DNA of 64,000 nucleotides from JAGWBD01 sp965197455. Its GTDB lineage: Bacteria; Chloroflexota; Anaerolineae; Aggregatilineales; Phototrophicaceae. The first letter of the stretch is position 1. Each line of letters opens with the position of its first letter. This document shows, piece after piece, positions 35,391 to 44,349 of this stretch. Under the pieces are notes generated by a model, which ran no database searches, was not told the origin of the DNA, and saw only the letters and a list, made by a program, of their open reading frames with translations. The position numbers and the translations under genes were made by a program. The stretch spans positions 372,001 through 436,000 of the forward strand of contig OZ240208.1 of assembly GCA_965197455.1 (NCBI GenBank). Direction: 5' to 3'.

Positions 35391-37873
35391 GCATCGTCCT
35401 CTTGTGCCAGGGCTTCCTGCGCACGAGGCTGCCCTGCGACGTCTTGTTCGGAAGGGACATGGCCGTTGGCCGGCGGCAGGAGCACCAGCTCCATCACCTG
35501 CTGCATCGTATCCACGAAATGAATCTTAAGGCTGCGACGCAGCTTTTTGGGCACTTCGACGAGATCCTTGCGGTTGCTGGAAGGCAGGATGACGTGCTTG
35601 AGTCCGGCGCGGCGGGCGGCCATCAGTTTGTCGCGTACGCCGCCGACTGGCAGCACCTTGCCGCGCAGCGTGATCTCGCCTGTCATGCCGAAGTCCGGGC
35701 GCACCTCGCGCTCAGTCATGGCCGAGATCAGCGCGGTCGCCAGCGTGATGCCAGCCGACGGCCCCTCCTTGGGAACTGCGCCTTCCGGCACATGCACGTG
35801 GATGTCCGTCTGCTCCAGCTCTTCGGCGGTCAGGACGAACATGTTGGACAGGGAGCGCACGTGGCTGAGCGCGGCCTGGGCCGACTCCTGCATCACATCG
35901 CCCAGGTTGCCGGTCATGGTCAGGCTGCCCTTGCCAGGCAAGAGTGAAACCTCGAAGAGAGCAATGTCGCCGCCGCCCCAGGTCCAGACCAGGCCGGTGG
36001 CCATGCCGATGGCGGGGCCATCCAGGGCGCGTGTCCCCATGTAATGCGGCGGACCCAGCCAGCGCGACACCATGCGCGCGTTGATGCGTACGGGATGCGG
36101 GCGCTCCTCGGCCACCAGCCGCGCCAGCTTGCGGTTGATGTTGGCGATCTCCCGGTTCAGGTTGCGCACGCCGGCTTCCCAGGTGTAATCGCGAATGATG
36201 GTTTGCAGGGCAGCTAGCTCGAAGCGAATGCTGCGCTGCTCCAGGCCGTGCCGCGCGAACTGTTTGGGAATGAGAAACTGGCGCGCGATGTCAATCTTTT
36301 CTTCTTCCAGGTAACCGGGGAACTCGATCACCTCAAGACGATCCAGCAGCGCTGGCGGCAACCCGTCCAGTTCGTTGGCGGTGGTGATGAAGAGCACCTG
36401 CGACAGGTCGTAGGGCACTTCCAGATAGTGATCCGAAAACTTGCTGTTCTGCTCAGGATCCAGCACCTCAAGCAGGGAATCAGCCGGATCGCCGCGGAAA
36501 TCCATGCCGATCTTGTCGATCTCATCCAGCATGAAGACCGGGTTGGTGGTGCCGGCGCGCTTCATGGTTTGCAGGATGCGGCCAGGCAGGGCGCCAATGT
36601 AGGTGCGGCGGTGACCGCGAATTTCTGCTTCGTCGCGCACGCCACCGAGGCTGACGCGCACGAATTTGCGACCCAGTGCGCGCGCGATACTTTCGCCCAG
36701 CGAGGTCTTGCCCACTCCTGGCGGCCCCACAAAACAGAGCACCGGGCTTTCCATACGCTCGCCGGCCAGCTTGCGCACGGCGATGGCTTCCAGGATGCGC
36801 TCCTTGACCCTGGGCAGGCCGTAATGCTCCTCGTCCAGCACCTTGCGCGCGTGCGCGACGTCGAGGTTATCCTCGCTGGCCTGTGACCAGGGCAGGGTGG
36901 TCAGCCAGTCGATCCAGGTGCGCAGGATGCCGGCCTCCGGCGTGGCGGGCGGCATGTTGCCCAGGCGGGCAAGTTCCTTCAGCGCCCGTTCGCGCTGCTC
37001 CGGTGGCAATTGCGCCTCATCGATCAGTTGGCGGACTTCACCCTGTTCCTGTTGATAGAGGTCGCCTTCGCCCAGTTCGCCCTGTATGACGCGCAGTTGC
37101 TCGCGTAGCCAGATCTCGCGCTGACCACGTTCGAGCTCATCGTGAACGCGGCTGTTAAAGTCTTCCTCAATCTCCAGCGCGCCCAGCTCCTGTCGCAACA
37201 GCTCCGCCACCTGCGCGATGCGTTCCTGCGGGTCGAGCTTTTCGAGCACCTGCTGGCTGATGGCGGTCGAAAGCGAGAGCGAAGAGGCCACCAGGTCGGC
37301 CAGCCAGCCGGGATCATCAGCGTTGAGCGCGTAGAGCAGCATGTCTTCGGGGATGTCGGTGTTCAGTTCCACCAGCTTGCGGAACATATGGACGACGGCC
37401 TTCATCAACACCTGGTCGTCGCCGTTGGCAGCGGTCGGCGCGTCAACGATGCGCGCGCAGGCGCAGAGGTATAGCTCCGTGTCCAGGAACCTGACGACCT
37501 CGACGCGGCGCCGTCCCTGGGCGAGGATGCTGCGGGTCTCGTCCGGCATGCGCAGAATGCGTCCTGGCGCGAATTCCGTGCCCGTCCGGAAGAGATCGTC
37601 CGCGCCGGGTTCCTCGACGCCGGCGTCCTTGCGCGCGAGCCCAATGACGGTCTGCAGTTGACCCCTGGAGGCCTCCGCCGCCAGCAGGGCCTGGCGCGAG
37701 TCGAGATAAAGTGTCGTTACGATTTCGGGGAAGATTGCGCTGCCGGAAAGTGGCAATACGGGGCAGGTAATCAGGCCTGCGGCGTCCGGCTGCGCATCAC
37801 GCACACTGAAGAAATCACCCGATTCACCTGGCATCGACGCAGACGGGCCTCCCGAAGGGTTGTTGCCAGCCAT
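35387..37873 (-). CDS. lon: ATP-dependent protease Lon (LonA)
   Basis: The cytoplasmic AAA+ protease that degrades misfolded and regulatory proteins. The product is 828 residues: a LAN substrate-binding domain (about 35-230), coiled region, AAA+ module with Walker A GPPGVGKTS and Walker B VFMLDEIDKIG, and the protease domain with the catalytic Ser in PKEGPSAGIT and Lys in GGVRDKLMAARRAG. The start at 37873 has AGGG 5 bp upstream; ATG 37888 (5 residues longer) has none. It leads the minus-strand run into the kinase and two lipoproteins, and diverges from the surface-protein gene. Confidence 0.96.
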   Translation of the reverse strand: MAGNNPSGGPSASMPGESGDFFSVRDAQPDAAGLITCPVLPLSGSAIFPEIVTTLYLDSRQALLAAEASRGQLQTVIGLARKDAGVEEPGADDLFRTGTEFAPGRILRMPDETRSILAQGRRRVEVVRFLDTELYLCACARIVDAPTAANGDDQVLMKAVVHMFRKLVELNTDIPEDMLLYALNADDPGWLADLVASSLSLSTAISQQVLEKLDPQERIAQVAELLRQELGALEIEEDFNSRVHDELERGQREIWLREQLRVIQGELGEGDLYQQEQGEVRQLIDEAQLPPEQRERALKELARLGNMPPATPEAGILRTWIDWLTTLPWSQASEDNLDVAHARKVLDEEHYGLPRVKERILEAIAVRKLAGERMESPVLCFVGPPGVGKTSLGESIARALGRKFVRVSLGGVRDEAEIRGHRRTYIGALPGRILQTMKRAGTTNPVFMLDEIDKIGMDFRGDPADSLLEVLDPEQNSKFSDHYLEVPYDLSQVLFITTANELDGLPPALLDRLEVIEFPGYLEEEKIDIARQFLIPKQFARHGLEQRSIRFELAALQTIIRDYTWEAGVRNLNREIANINRKLARLVAEERPHPVRINARMVSRWLGPPHYMGTRALDGPAIGMATGLVWTWGGGDIALFEVSLLPGKGSLTMTGNLGDVMQESAQAALSHVRSLSNMFVLTAEELEQTDIHVHVPEGAVPKEGPSAGITLATALISAMTEREVRPDFGMTGEITLRGKVLPVGGVRDKLMAARRAGLKHVILPSSNRKDLVEVPKKLRRSLKIHFVDTMQQVMELVLLPPANGHVPSEQDVAGQPRAQEALAQEDDA

Positions 37874-37904
37874 TCTACCCTGGCGCATGGCGCCGGTAAA
37901 CTAC

Positions 37905-37933
37905 TTGACGCGGCGCGCCAGCCAGGCCAGACT
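37905..37933 (+). promoter_or_regulatory. Putative promoter (TTGACG, 17 bp, CAGACT) of the surface-protein gene
   Basis: TTGACG at 37905-37910 is a near-consensus -35; 17 bp later CAGACT (37928-37933) is a weak -10. The ATG at 37968 follows, with AGGAGG as ribosome binding site. It lies in the divergent gap with lon. Confidence 0.3.
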
Positions 37934-37967
37934 GGGCGTGTCACCCTGTGCAGGAGGTTCTCTCCGA

Positions 37968-39350
37968 ATGCGCATCCCCTCCGGCATGATGTTGCTGGCG
38001 ACGTTGCTCGGGGCAGTGCTGGTGTTGATTGCCGGCCAGGCCCTGCTGCAGCCGGATCTGCCGCTCATCACCGCAGCCGGCTTCACGCCGCAGCGCATCA
38101 GCCCCAACGCGGATGGCGCGGATGATGTCGCCATCTTTCAGTACGAACTTTCCCGCAACGCCCGCATCACCCTGCAATTCGAGGATGCCGCTGGCACGCG
38201 CTACGTGTTTCGCGAGGATGAGCCCCGTGTTGGTGGTGAGTACTCGGTCGCTTTTGGCGGCGTGGTAGACGGCTGGACGCGGCCTGATGAACAGGTCGCG
38301 GGAACGGTGCTGCGCCGGCTGTTGCCTGATGGTAACTATTCCTGGCGCCTGCTGGCGCAGGATGCGGCTGACGGGGCAGGGGACGAGCGCACTGGCGCGC
38401 TCACGGTGCAGGATGCCGACTCGCCGCTGCCGCAAATCATCACCTTTAGTGTATGGCCTGACGTCTTCACACCCAACCAGGATGGCATCAGCGACCGCAG
38501 CGAAATCAACGTCTTTCTTGACAAGGGCGCGCAACTGCAGGTCTGGTTGGTTGGCGAGGATGGCCAACGCATCTACGTCGCGCCGCGTAAGGAAGGACGC
38601 AAACCAGGGGAACCCGGGCGCCACATTTTCGATTACGAGGGTGGGGTAGACCTGGGCGCGGATCCGCCACCCGACGGAGTCTACGAAGTGGTGGCGCGCG
38701 CCGTGGACGATGAAGGCCAGATTGTGGAGCAACACGCACAGCTGACTCTCCGCAACGGCGGCAAGCCGCTGGCCGAGATCGTGCCGCAATCGGTTGGCGT
38801 GGACGTGGCTTTCGCCGTGCGGCCCTGGGAAGCGAACTACATGACCACGGCCGCCAATCCAGGCGAACGAATCGCCATGCCGGACAACGTCCAGGACAAC
38901 CGTCTGACCGCGCTCACGTTGCAGGTCGACGAGGAGATGCTGGTTTTCCGGCTGACTGTCGAGAACTACAGTGAAGTGCCGCTGCGCACTTCAGGCCCGC
39001 CGCCCGGCACGGTCTATCAGCAGGGGCAGCGCGCAGCCACGCTGAAAGCCTTCGATGAATCTGGTGCCTGGCGCGTCGGTATCGACTGCACCACAGCGGA
39101 GACAGACTATCCCTGGCGCTGGGCGCTGGGTACGGAGGCGGACCTCTACGACGAGTTTGATCCTGTCAGTGGCAACACCTGGCACTATCTGCCGCCAGGC
39201 GCCCGGGTATTGGTTTGGGGCGGCATCCGCTTCACTGATATTGAGGCGCGCAACCCGCAAAACTGCTGGGCCGGGCTTATTCACGAGGATGTCGAGGTCA
39301 GTATCCGCAACCGCAACGTCGGCAGCCGTGAGATCGAGTTGGTGGAGTGA
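37968..39350 (+). CDS. Exported protein with FlgD/CHU-type Ig-like repeats
   Basis: A 460-residue protein with an N-terminal signal or anchor helix (about 5-22) and two beta-sandwich repeats. Each repeat begins with the calcium-binding-type motif of gliding and flagellar-hook Ig domains: FTPQRISPNADGADD near 38 and FTPNQDGISD near 165. A C-terminal beta domain (from about 280) follows, of a kind sometimes seen in proteinase-inhibitor-like (BsuPI) modules (LTVENYSEVPLRTSGPPP). I do not know its function; a cell-surface or envelope role is likely. AGGAGG gives the start. Its stop overlaps the next glycosyltransferase start (GTGA). Confidence 0.8.
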   Translation: MRIPSGMMLLATLLGAVLVLIAGQALLQPDLPLITAAGFTPQRISPNADGADDVAIFQYELSRNARITLQFEDAAGTRYVFREDEPRVGGEYSVAFGGVVDGWTRPDEQVAGTVLRRLLPDGNYSWRLLAQDAADGAGDERTGALTVQDADSPLPQIITFSVWPDVFTPNQDGISDRSEINVFLDKGAQLQVWLVGEDGQRIYVAPRKEGRKPGEPGRHIFDYEGGVDLGADPPPDGVYEVVARAVDDEGQIVEQHAQLTLRNGGKPLAEIVPQSVGVDVAFAVRPWEANYMTTAANPGERIAMPDNVQDNRLTALTLQVDEEMLVFRLTVENYSEVPLRTSGPPPGTVYQQGQRAATLKAFDESGAWRVGIDCTTAETDYPWRWALGTEADLYDEFDPVSGNTWHYLPPGARVLVWGGIRFTDIEARNPQNCWAGLIHEDVEVSIRNRNVGSREIELVE

Positions 39351-40330
39351 ACGCCGCGCCAGCCGACACACAGAGCGCTGCGCCCGCACTCGCCGTGGTG
39401 CTGGTGACCTGGAATGTGCGTCAACTGGCGCTGGACGCGCTGACTGCATTAATCGAAGATCTGGAAACGCAGGGGCCGTCTGATTGCCAGGTCTGGGTGA
39501 TTGACAACGCTTCAAAGGACGGAACTGCTGAAGCCGTCACGCAGCGATTCCCGCAGGTGCGACTTATCGCCAGCGAGCATAACCTGGGTTTCGGCGCCGG
39601 CAACAACCTGGCGTTGCGTGCCATGGGCTTTGGACAACACTCATCCGGGCAACTTCCGCGGGCCGTCTATCTGCTCAATCCGGACACACGCACGCAACCC
39701 GGTGCCACGCGCGCGTTGTATGACGCACTCTTCGCTGCGCCGGCTGTTGGCCTGGTCGGCGCACAGCTCAGCTACGAAGACGGCAGCTTTCAGCATTCAG
39801 CCTTTCAGTTTCCTGGGCTGCGTCAGCTTTGGGCCGAGTTCTTCCCCTTGCCGGGGCGATTGATAGAGGGACGCTTCAACGGACGCTATCCGCGCGCATG
39901 GTATACCGCTGGTCAACCCTTCGCCATCGACTTCCCGCTGGGCGCGACCATGATGCTGCGGCGGGAAGTGATCGAGTCGACCGGCATGTTTGACGAAAAG
40001 TACGCGCTTTACTGCGAGGAGATTGACTGGGCCTGGCGCATCCACAAGGCTGGCTGGGATGTGCTATGCGTGCCGATGGCGCGCGTCACGCACCTGGAAG
40101 GGCGCAGCAGCGACCAGGCGCGACCCGAGAGCGCCATAAGATTGTGGCAAAGCCGCCTGCGTTTGTACCGCAAACATCACTCGTCCTGGCGTGTGTGGCT
40201 AGCGCGCCAGCTGATCATGCGCGGTCTGCAGCGGCGCATCCAACACCTGCGCGCTTCAGAGCAGGACTCTGCGCTGGTCGATGCCTACGAATCCATTTTT
40301 GACGAACTGCAGTGCGAGGGAGACCCGTGA
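39347..40330 (+). CDS. Family 2 glycosyltransferase (rhamnosyltransferase-like)
   Basis: A 327-residue GT2 enzyme: VVLVTWNVRQLALDAL starts the GT-A fold, WVIDNASKDGT binds the nucleotide sugar, NLGFGAGNN is the usual WbbL/rhamnosyltransferase loop, LLNPDTR is the DxD equivalent, and CEEIDWAWR holds the catalytic base. It would add a sugar to a surface polysaccharide or glycoprotein. The start is a GTG overlapping the preceding stop. It is coupled to a second GT2 by TGATG. Confidence 0.9.
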   Translation: MNAAPADTQSAAPALAVVLVTWNVRQLALDALTALIEDLETQGPSDCQVWVIDNASKDGTAEAVTQRFPQVRLIASEHNLGFGAGNNLALRAMGFGQHSSGQLPRAVYLLNPDTRTQPGATRALYDALFAAPAVGLVGAQLSYEDGSFQHSAFQFPGLRQLWAEFFPLPGRLIEGRFNGRYPRAWYTAGQPFAIDFPLGATMMLRREVIESTGMFDEKYALYCEEIDWAWRIHKAGWDVLCVPMARVTHLEGRSSDQARPESAIRLWQSRLRLYRKHHSSWRVWLARQLIMRGLQRRIQHLRASEQDSALVDAYESIFDELQCEGDP

Positions 40331-41094
40331 TGCGTCGCTACACCCTGGCGGCGGTTGTGCTGACCTGTAACGAGGCGCGCCACATCCGCGACTGCCTGGA
40401 CTGCCTGCGCTTCGCCGACCTGGTGCTGGTGCTGGATTCCTTCAGCGACGATGAAACGCCCGCTCTGGCAAGGGGAGTCGGCGCGCGGGTGCAGCAGCGG
40501 CGCTTCATGGACTATGCCGATCAACGCAATTTTGCGCTGGAGCGATTGCGCGACGAAGCGGAGCATGTGCTCTTCGTCGACGCTGACGAGCGGGTCAGCC
40601 CGGAGCTGGCAGCCGAAATCCGTAGAGCGCTCGTCGATCGCCCGGAGGTCGCTGGCTGGCGTATGCCGCGCCACAATATCATCTTCGGTCGATTGACGCG
40701 CGGGGCGGGCTGGTACCCGGACTATCAGATGCGGCTGCTGCGGCCGGACGCCGCCCACTATGATCCGCAGCGGCCAGTGCACGAACTGGTGCTGCTGGAA
40801 GGCGAGCAGGGAACGCTGGAGCAGCCCTTGCTGCACTATAACTACGACACCTTGAGCCAGTTTTTGCGCAAGCAGCGCGACTACAGCGAGCGGACGGCGC
40901 AGATGCGCTTCGCGCAGGGCGAACGGGCATCGCTACGCGCTGCGCTGCTACAACCGCTGCGTCACTTTCGCTGGCGCTTTTTTACACTGCGCGGCTGGCA
41001 GGAAGGCTGGCACGGACTGCGCCTGTGCGCGCTGATGACCTGGTACGAGTTTCGTATTCTGCTGCGCCTGCGCCAGCTCGCTCGTTCGGGCTGA
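40330..41094 (+). CDS. Family 2 glycosyltransferase (WaaE/KdtX-like)
   Basis: A 254-residue GT2 enzyme: AVVLTCNEARHIRDCLDCL, LVLDSFSDDET (nucleotide binding), DYADQRNFAL and VLFVDADERVS (DxD). This layout is that of WaaE-like beta-1,4-glucosyltransferases. The C terminus is basic with a hydrophobic helix and may sit on the membrane. ATG 40330 overlaps the previous TGA by one base and has GGGAG upstream; GTG 40327 is an alternative. It ends 7 bp from the convergent hpf stop. Confidence 0.9.
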   Translation: MRRYTLAAVVLTCNEARHIRDCLDCLRFADLVLVLDSFSDDETPALARGVGARVQQRRFMDYADQRNFALERLRDEAEHVLFVDADERVSPELAAEIRRALVDRPEVAGWRMPRHNIIFGRLTRGAGWYPDYQMRLLRPDAAHYDPQRPVHELVLLEGEQGTLEQPLLHYNYDTLSQFLRKQRDYSERTAQMRFAQGERASLRAALLQPLRHFRWRFFTLRGWQEGWHGLRLCALMTWYEFRILLRLRQLARSG

Positions 41095-41101
41095 CCCGTC
41101 C

Positions 41102-41701
41102 TCAGGGCGTCAGAGGCACCAGCAGGCCGTAGTCGCCGCCCCTGCGCCGGTAGACTACGTTGATAATGAGCGTGTCCGCGTTGAAGAACATGAAGAAGTC
41201 GTGGCCGAGGAGCTCCAGCTGTTCGATGGCTTCCAGCTCGGACATGGGGTTGAGCTCGACATCCTTGCGCCGCGAAATGGGCAGCTCGGCCAGCTCGTCG
41301 TCCGTGCCGGCAAAATCGTCCTGGAAGTCTCCCACATCAGGGATATCCTCGGCGAGCGATAGTTCCTCCAGGCTGGCGACGTAGCGGTCGCGGCCCCTGC
41401 GGGTGCGCTTGCCCTTGAAGCGCTGAATCTGGCGATAGAGTTTGTTGACTGCGCCATCAACCGCATGGCGAATTTCGCTTTCAACTTTTTCTTCGGCGCG
41501 CAGGATGGCGCCGCGCTCATGGTGCAGGGTGATCTGCGCGCTGACCAGGTCGCTGCCGCGCCGGGTGCTCTCGTGTGTGAGATCGACCTCGACGAGACGA
41601 ATGCGCGGCAGATAGCGGTCGAGTCGGTCAAGCTTGTTCAGCGTGTACTGCTCCAGTTCATCACTGACGCGAATGTTGCTGCCTTCAATCGTCACATCCA
41701 T
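41102..41701 (-). CDS. hpf: Long-form ribosome hibernation-promoting factor
   Basis: A 199-residue long HPF that dimerises and silences 70S ribosomes in stationary phase. Residues 1-100 are the S30AE domain (DVTIEGSNIRVSDELEQYTLNKLDRLDRYLP; basic RFKGKRTRRGRDRY). Residues about 145-199 are the HPF-C dimerisation domain (MSELEAIEQLELLGHDFFMFFNADT, VVYRRRGGDYGLLVP). The start lies inside the 3' end of comF (10-bp overlap), which indicates translation coupling. comF-hpf neighbourhood is common in bacteria. Confidence 0.96.
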   Translation of the reverse strand: MDVTIEGSNIRVSDELEQYTLNKLDRLDRYLPRIRLVEVDLTHESTRRGSDLVSAQITLHHERGAILRAEEKVESEIRHAVDGAVNKLYRQIQRFKGKRTRRGRDRYVASLEELSLAEDIPDVGDFQDDFAGTDDELAELPISRRKDVELNPMSELEAIEQLELLGHDFFMFFNADTLIINVVYRRRGGDYGLLVPLTP

Positions 41702-42459
41702 CGCTTCGCTCCTCCGTTATGTGCATCCGGTGACCCGGCCCTGGTCAGGGTCAGGCCATAGACAGTTCTCGCGCCGGCGTCGTGCAGGGCCTGCGCACAG
41801 GCGCCCATGGTCGCGCCGGTTGTGTACACATCATCCACAAGCAGCACAGCGCGCCCCTGTACCAGCAGGCGGTCAGCGACGAAGGCGCCCTTGACGTTGT
41901 GCCGACGCTGCTGCAGGTCCAGCCCGACCTGGGCGCGGGTGGCGACCACCCGGCGCAAGGCCGCTGGACACTGCACGACGCCATGCTGCTCTGCCAGCGC
42001 CAGCCCCAGCAACTGCGCCTGATTGTAGCCCCGTTCGCGTTCGCGGGAAGGATGCAGCGGCACCGGCACCAGCAGTTCGACCGGCCATGCCTGGCGTCTG
42101 ACCAGCTCAGCCAGACGCGCGCCCAGCGGGCCTGCCAGCTGCGGCGTGTGCTCGTATTTCAGCGCCAGCAGGGCCTGACGCAACAGGCCCTCATGCACAC
42201 CGCTGGCTGCGAGCGCTGCAACCGGGCCTGCCGCGAATGTTTGTGGAGCGGGAAAGGGAATCTCGTCCAGCAGCGCCTGGCAACTCACGCACCAGCAGGT
42301 GTCTACGCGCCGGCAGCCCGCACAGCGTGACGGGAAAAGCAGCTCGAGACCTGCCTCCAGCCAACCGCGAACCAGGGTGCCAAAGGTGGCGGAGCGCAGA
42401 CGTCCCTGGGCCGGCACGTTCCGCGGCGAAGAGTCGTAAATCGCGCCCGGCTGGTTCAT
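41692..42459 (-). CDS. comF: ComF-family phosphoribosyltransferase-like protein
   Basis: A 255-residue protein with an N-terminal zinc ribbon (CAGC and CWCVSC at about 46-60) and a C-terminal PRTase domain (VLLVDDVYTTGAT, the PRPP loop, near 210). ComF aids single-strand DNA import in competent bacteria, perhaps with primosomal factors. With comEC and comM in this window it supports possible transformability. No Shine-Dalgarno precedes the ATG, and a TATACT box ends only 7 bp before it, so the mRNA may be leaderless. Confidence 0.92.
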   Translation of the reverse strand: MNQPGAIYDSSPRNVPAQGRLRSATFGTLVRGWLEAGLELLFPSRCAGCRRVDTCWCVSCQALLDEIPFPAPQTFAAGPVAALAASGVHEGLLRQALLALKYEHTPQLAGPLGARLAELVRRQAWPVELLVPVPLHPSRERERGYNQAQLLGLALAEQHGVVQCPAALRRVVATRAQVGLDLQQRRHNVKGAFVADRLLVQGRAVLLVDDVYTTGATMGACAQALHDAGARTVYGLTLTRAGSPDAHNGGAKRWM

Positions 42460-42466
42460 AATAGGC

Positions 42467-42472
42467 AGTATA
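42467..42472 (-). promoter_or_regulatory. Putative -10 box (TATACT) for comF, giving a leaderless mRNA
   Basis: Minus-strand TATACT is separated from the comF ATG by 7 bp. Transcription from a normal spacing would begin at or next to the A of ATG. The absence of a ribosome binding site agrees with this. Confidence 0.4.
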
Positions 42473-42522
42473 GTCGCGTGTTAAGGCTGCTGGCAAGCGG
42501 GCCGCGAAAGGGCTGAAACCCA

Positions 42523-43299
42523 ATGCTCAGGGTAGAGCGCGAAGGCTTGGCATGGTATCGCTTTGAGCAGTGGCCGCAGTTGCAACACGGCGTATTCACC
42601 CGTCAGGGTGGCAGCAGCTGTGCGCCCTGGGCTTCGCTGAATGTGGGCGGCAACATTGGCGATGACCCGTGCCACGTGCGCAGCAACCATAAACATATGT
42701 ACCGTGCCCTGGGTGTGTCGGAGCAACGCGCCTGCACCGTATGGCAGGTGCACAGCGCCGACATCGTGCTGGCCAATGGCCCGGTTTGCGGCCGCCGCTG
42801 GCTGGCTCAGGCCGACGGCATGCTCAGCGCCGCAGAGGACACCCCGCTGGGGATGCGTTTTGCAGATTGCGTCCCCCTGTTGTTTTACGATCCGTTGCGC
42901 CAGGTGATTGGTATGGCACACGCCGGCTGGCGCGGGACAGTGCAGGACATCGCCGGGCGCATGGTGCAGGCCATGGTGGATGCCTGGGGCTGCCGGCCAG
43001 CGGACATCCAGGCGGGCATCGGGCCCTCGATCGGCCCGCAGGCCTACCAGGTGGGTGAGGAGGTGGTAGCGGCAGTACACAGTTGTTGCGGCACGCTGGA
43101 GGGACTGGTGCGGCGTAAACCCGCAGACGGTACGGCCTGGCTGGACCTATGGGCCTGCAACCGACTGCTGCTGGAGCGCGCGGGCCTGCGCCAGATTGAA
43201 GTCTCCGGCATCTGCAGCGCCTCGCGCCTGGACGAGTTTTTCTCGCATCGCGCGGAAGGTGGGCGCACCGGACGCTTTGGCGCGGTGATGACGCTATGA
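42523..43299 (+). CDS. pgeF: Purine nucleoside phosphorylase / laccase-domain protein (YfiH/YlmD)
   Basis: A 258-residue member of the multicopper-oxidase-like YfiH family, reported to act on purine nucleosides and to correct misplaced amino acids in peptidoglycan (PgeF). The zinc-site motifs are VWQVHSAD, RFADCVPLLFYD and GMAHAGWRGT. Length is standard. It overlaps yggS by ATGA and, with yggS and yggT, reproduces the order of the B. subtilis ylmD-ylmE-ylmG division cluster, but without sepF. Confidence 0.93.
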   Translation: MLRVEREGLAWYRFEQWPQLQHGVFTRQGGSSCAPWASLNVGGNIGDDPCHVRSNHKHMYRALGVSEQRACTVWQVHSADIVLANGPVCGRRWLAQADGMLSAAEDTPLGMRFADCVPLLFYDPLRQVIGMAHAGWRGTVQDIAGRMVQAMVDAWGCRPADIQAGIGPSIGPQAYQVGEEVVAAVHSCCGTLEGLVRRKPADGTAWLDLWACNRLLLERAGLRQIEVSGICSASRLDEFFSHRAEGGRTGRFGAVMTL

Positions 43300-44021
43300 G
43301 CATCGAAGCCAACATCGCGCAGGTCCGACTGCGGATTGAGGCGGCCTGCCAGCGCGCCGGCCGGGACCCGGCAGATGTGACCTTGCTGGCGGTCAGCAAG
43401 TTGCAGCCACCGGAAGCCATCCGGAAGGCTGCTGCTGCCGGTTTGCGACATTTTGGCGAAAATCGCGTAGAAGAAGCTGTAACGAAGATTCCGCAGGTGA
43501 GGCAATGTGTGTCGGATGCGCTCACATGGCACATGGTCGGTCACATCCAGAGCCGCAAGGCGCGGCAGATTCCCGGGCTGTTCCAGATGGTGCATGCGGT
43601 GGACCGCGTCAAACTGGCCAGCCGCCTGTCCACGCTGGCGGTTGCGCGCGGAGAATTGCTGGATGTCCTGCTTGAAGTCAACGTGAGTGGTGAGGCCAGC
43701 AAGGGCGGGCTTGCTGCTGCAAGGTGGCAAGAAGAGGCCATGTTGCGTGCCAGGCTCTGGCGTGAATGCGAGACCATTCTGGGGCTACCGGGATTGCGGG
43801 TGCGCGGCCTGATGACGATGGCCCCGATCGTCGGGAATGCGGAGGAGACACGCCCGGTCTTCGCACAACTGGCCGCTTTGCGTGATGCGCTGGCCAGGGA
43901 CTTTGGCGTGTCGCTGCCCGAACTGAGTATGGGAATGACGGACGACTATCCGGTCGCCGTGGAAGAAGGCGCAACGATTGTTCGCATAGGCCGGGCCATC
44001 TTTGGCCCACGCCAGGAGTGA
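43296..44021 (+). CDS. PLP homeostasis protein (YggS/YlmE/PLPBP)
   Basis: A 241-residue single-domain alanine-racemase-like barrel that binds and balances pyridoxal 5'-phosphate without known catalysis. The PLP lysine lies in LLAVSKLQP near residue 35; HFGENRVEE, WHMVGHIQSRK and SMGMTDDYPVAVEEGATIVRIGRAIFG are the remaining family motifs. Length is standard. It sits between pgeF (ATGA overlap) and yggT. Confidence 0.96.
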   Translation: MSIEANIAQVRLRIEAACQRAGRDPADVTLLAVSKLQPPEAIRKAAAAGLRHFGENRVEEAVTKIPQVRQCVSDALTWHMVGHIQSRKARQIPGLFQMVHAVDRVKLASRLSTLAVARGELLDVLLEVNVSGEASKGGLAAARWQEEAMLRARLWRECETILGLPGLRVRGLMTMAPIVGNAEETRPVFAQLAALRDALARDFGVSLPELSMGMTDDYPVAVEEGATIVRIGRAIFGPRQE

Positions 44022-44028
44022 GGTTGAC

Positions 44029-44286
44029 ATGGGCTCGATTGGCGACCTGATCGCCCAAATTCTGCAGATATACCAGCTCATCCTGCTGGCGCGCGTGTTG
44101 CTGACCTGGTTCCCGAATATTGACCGCAGCAACCCGATCGTTCAGTTGCTCTACGACCTGACAGAACCCGTGCTGGAACCGATTCGGCGTCGGCTGCCAC
44201 AGGGCACCGCGATCGACTTAAGCCCGCTGGTGGTGTTCTTCGGCATCTCGATTTTGTCGATGATCATCCGCAGCATCCTGGGCTAA
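44029..44286 (+). CDS. YggT/YlmG-family membrane protein
   Basis: An 85-residue protein with two transmembrane helices (about 8-28 and 63-82) and the family loop ARVLLTWFPNIDRSNPIVQ...LTEPVLEPIRR. YggT proteins are implicated in osmotic tolerance, chloroplast nucleoid partition and division-site assembly. ATG 44029 is set by AGGAGTGAGG just upstream, 7 bp after the yggS stop. Confidence 0.92.
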   Translation: MGSIGDLIAQILQIYQLILLARVLLTWFPNIDRSNPIVQLLYDLTEPVLEPIRRRLPQGTAIDLSPLVVFFGISILSMIIRSILG

Positions 44287-44292
44287 GCTGTA

Positions 44293-44327
44293 GCTGAAGC
44301 CATGGCTGGAATTTCAGCGTAGCGCTG
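44293..44327. terminator. Possible stem-loop between convergent yggT and zinc-ribbon gene
   Basis: Two alternative inverted repeats occur in the 63-bp convergent gap: GCTGAA (44293-44298) with TTCAGC (44313-44318), and CAGCG-TAG-CGCTG (44315-44327). Neither is followed by a T run, so termination is only a suggestion from position. Confidence 0.25.
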
Positions 44328-44349
44328 TAACGCTGGCGGCGGAGCTGGG

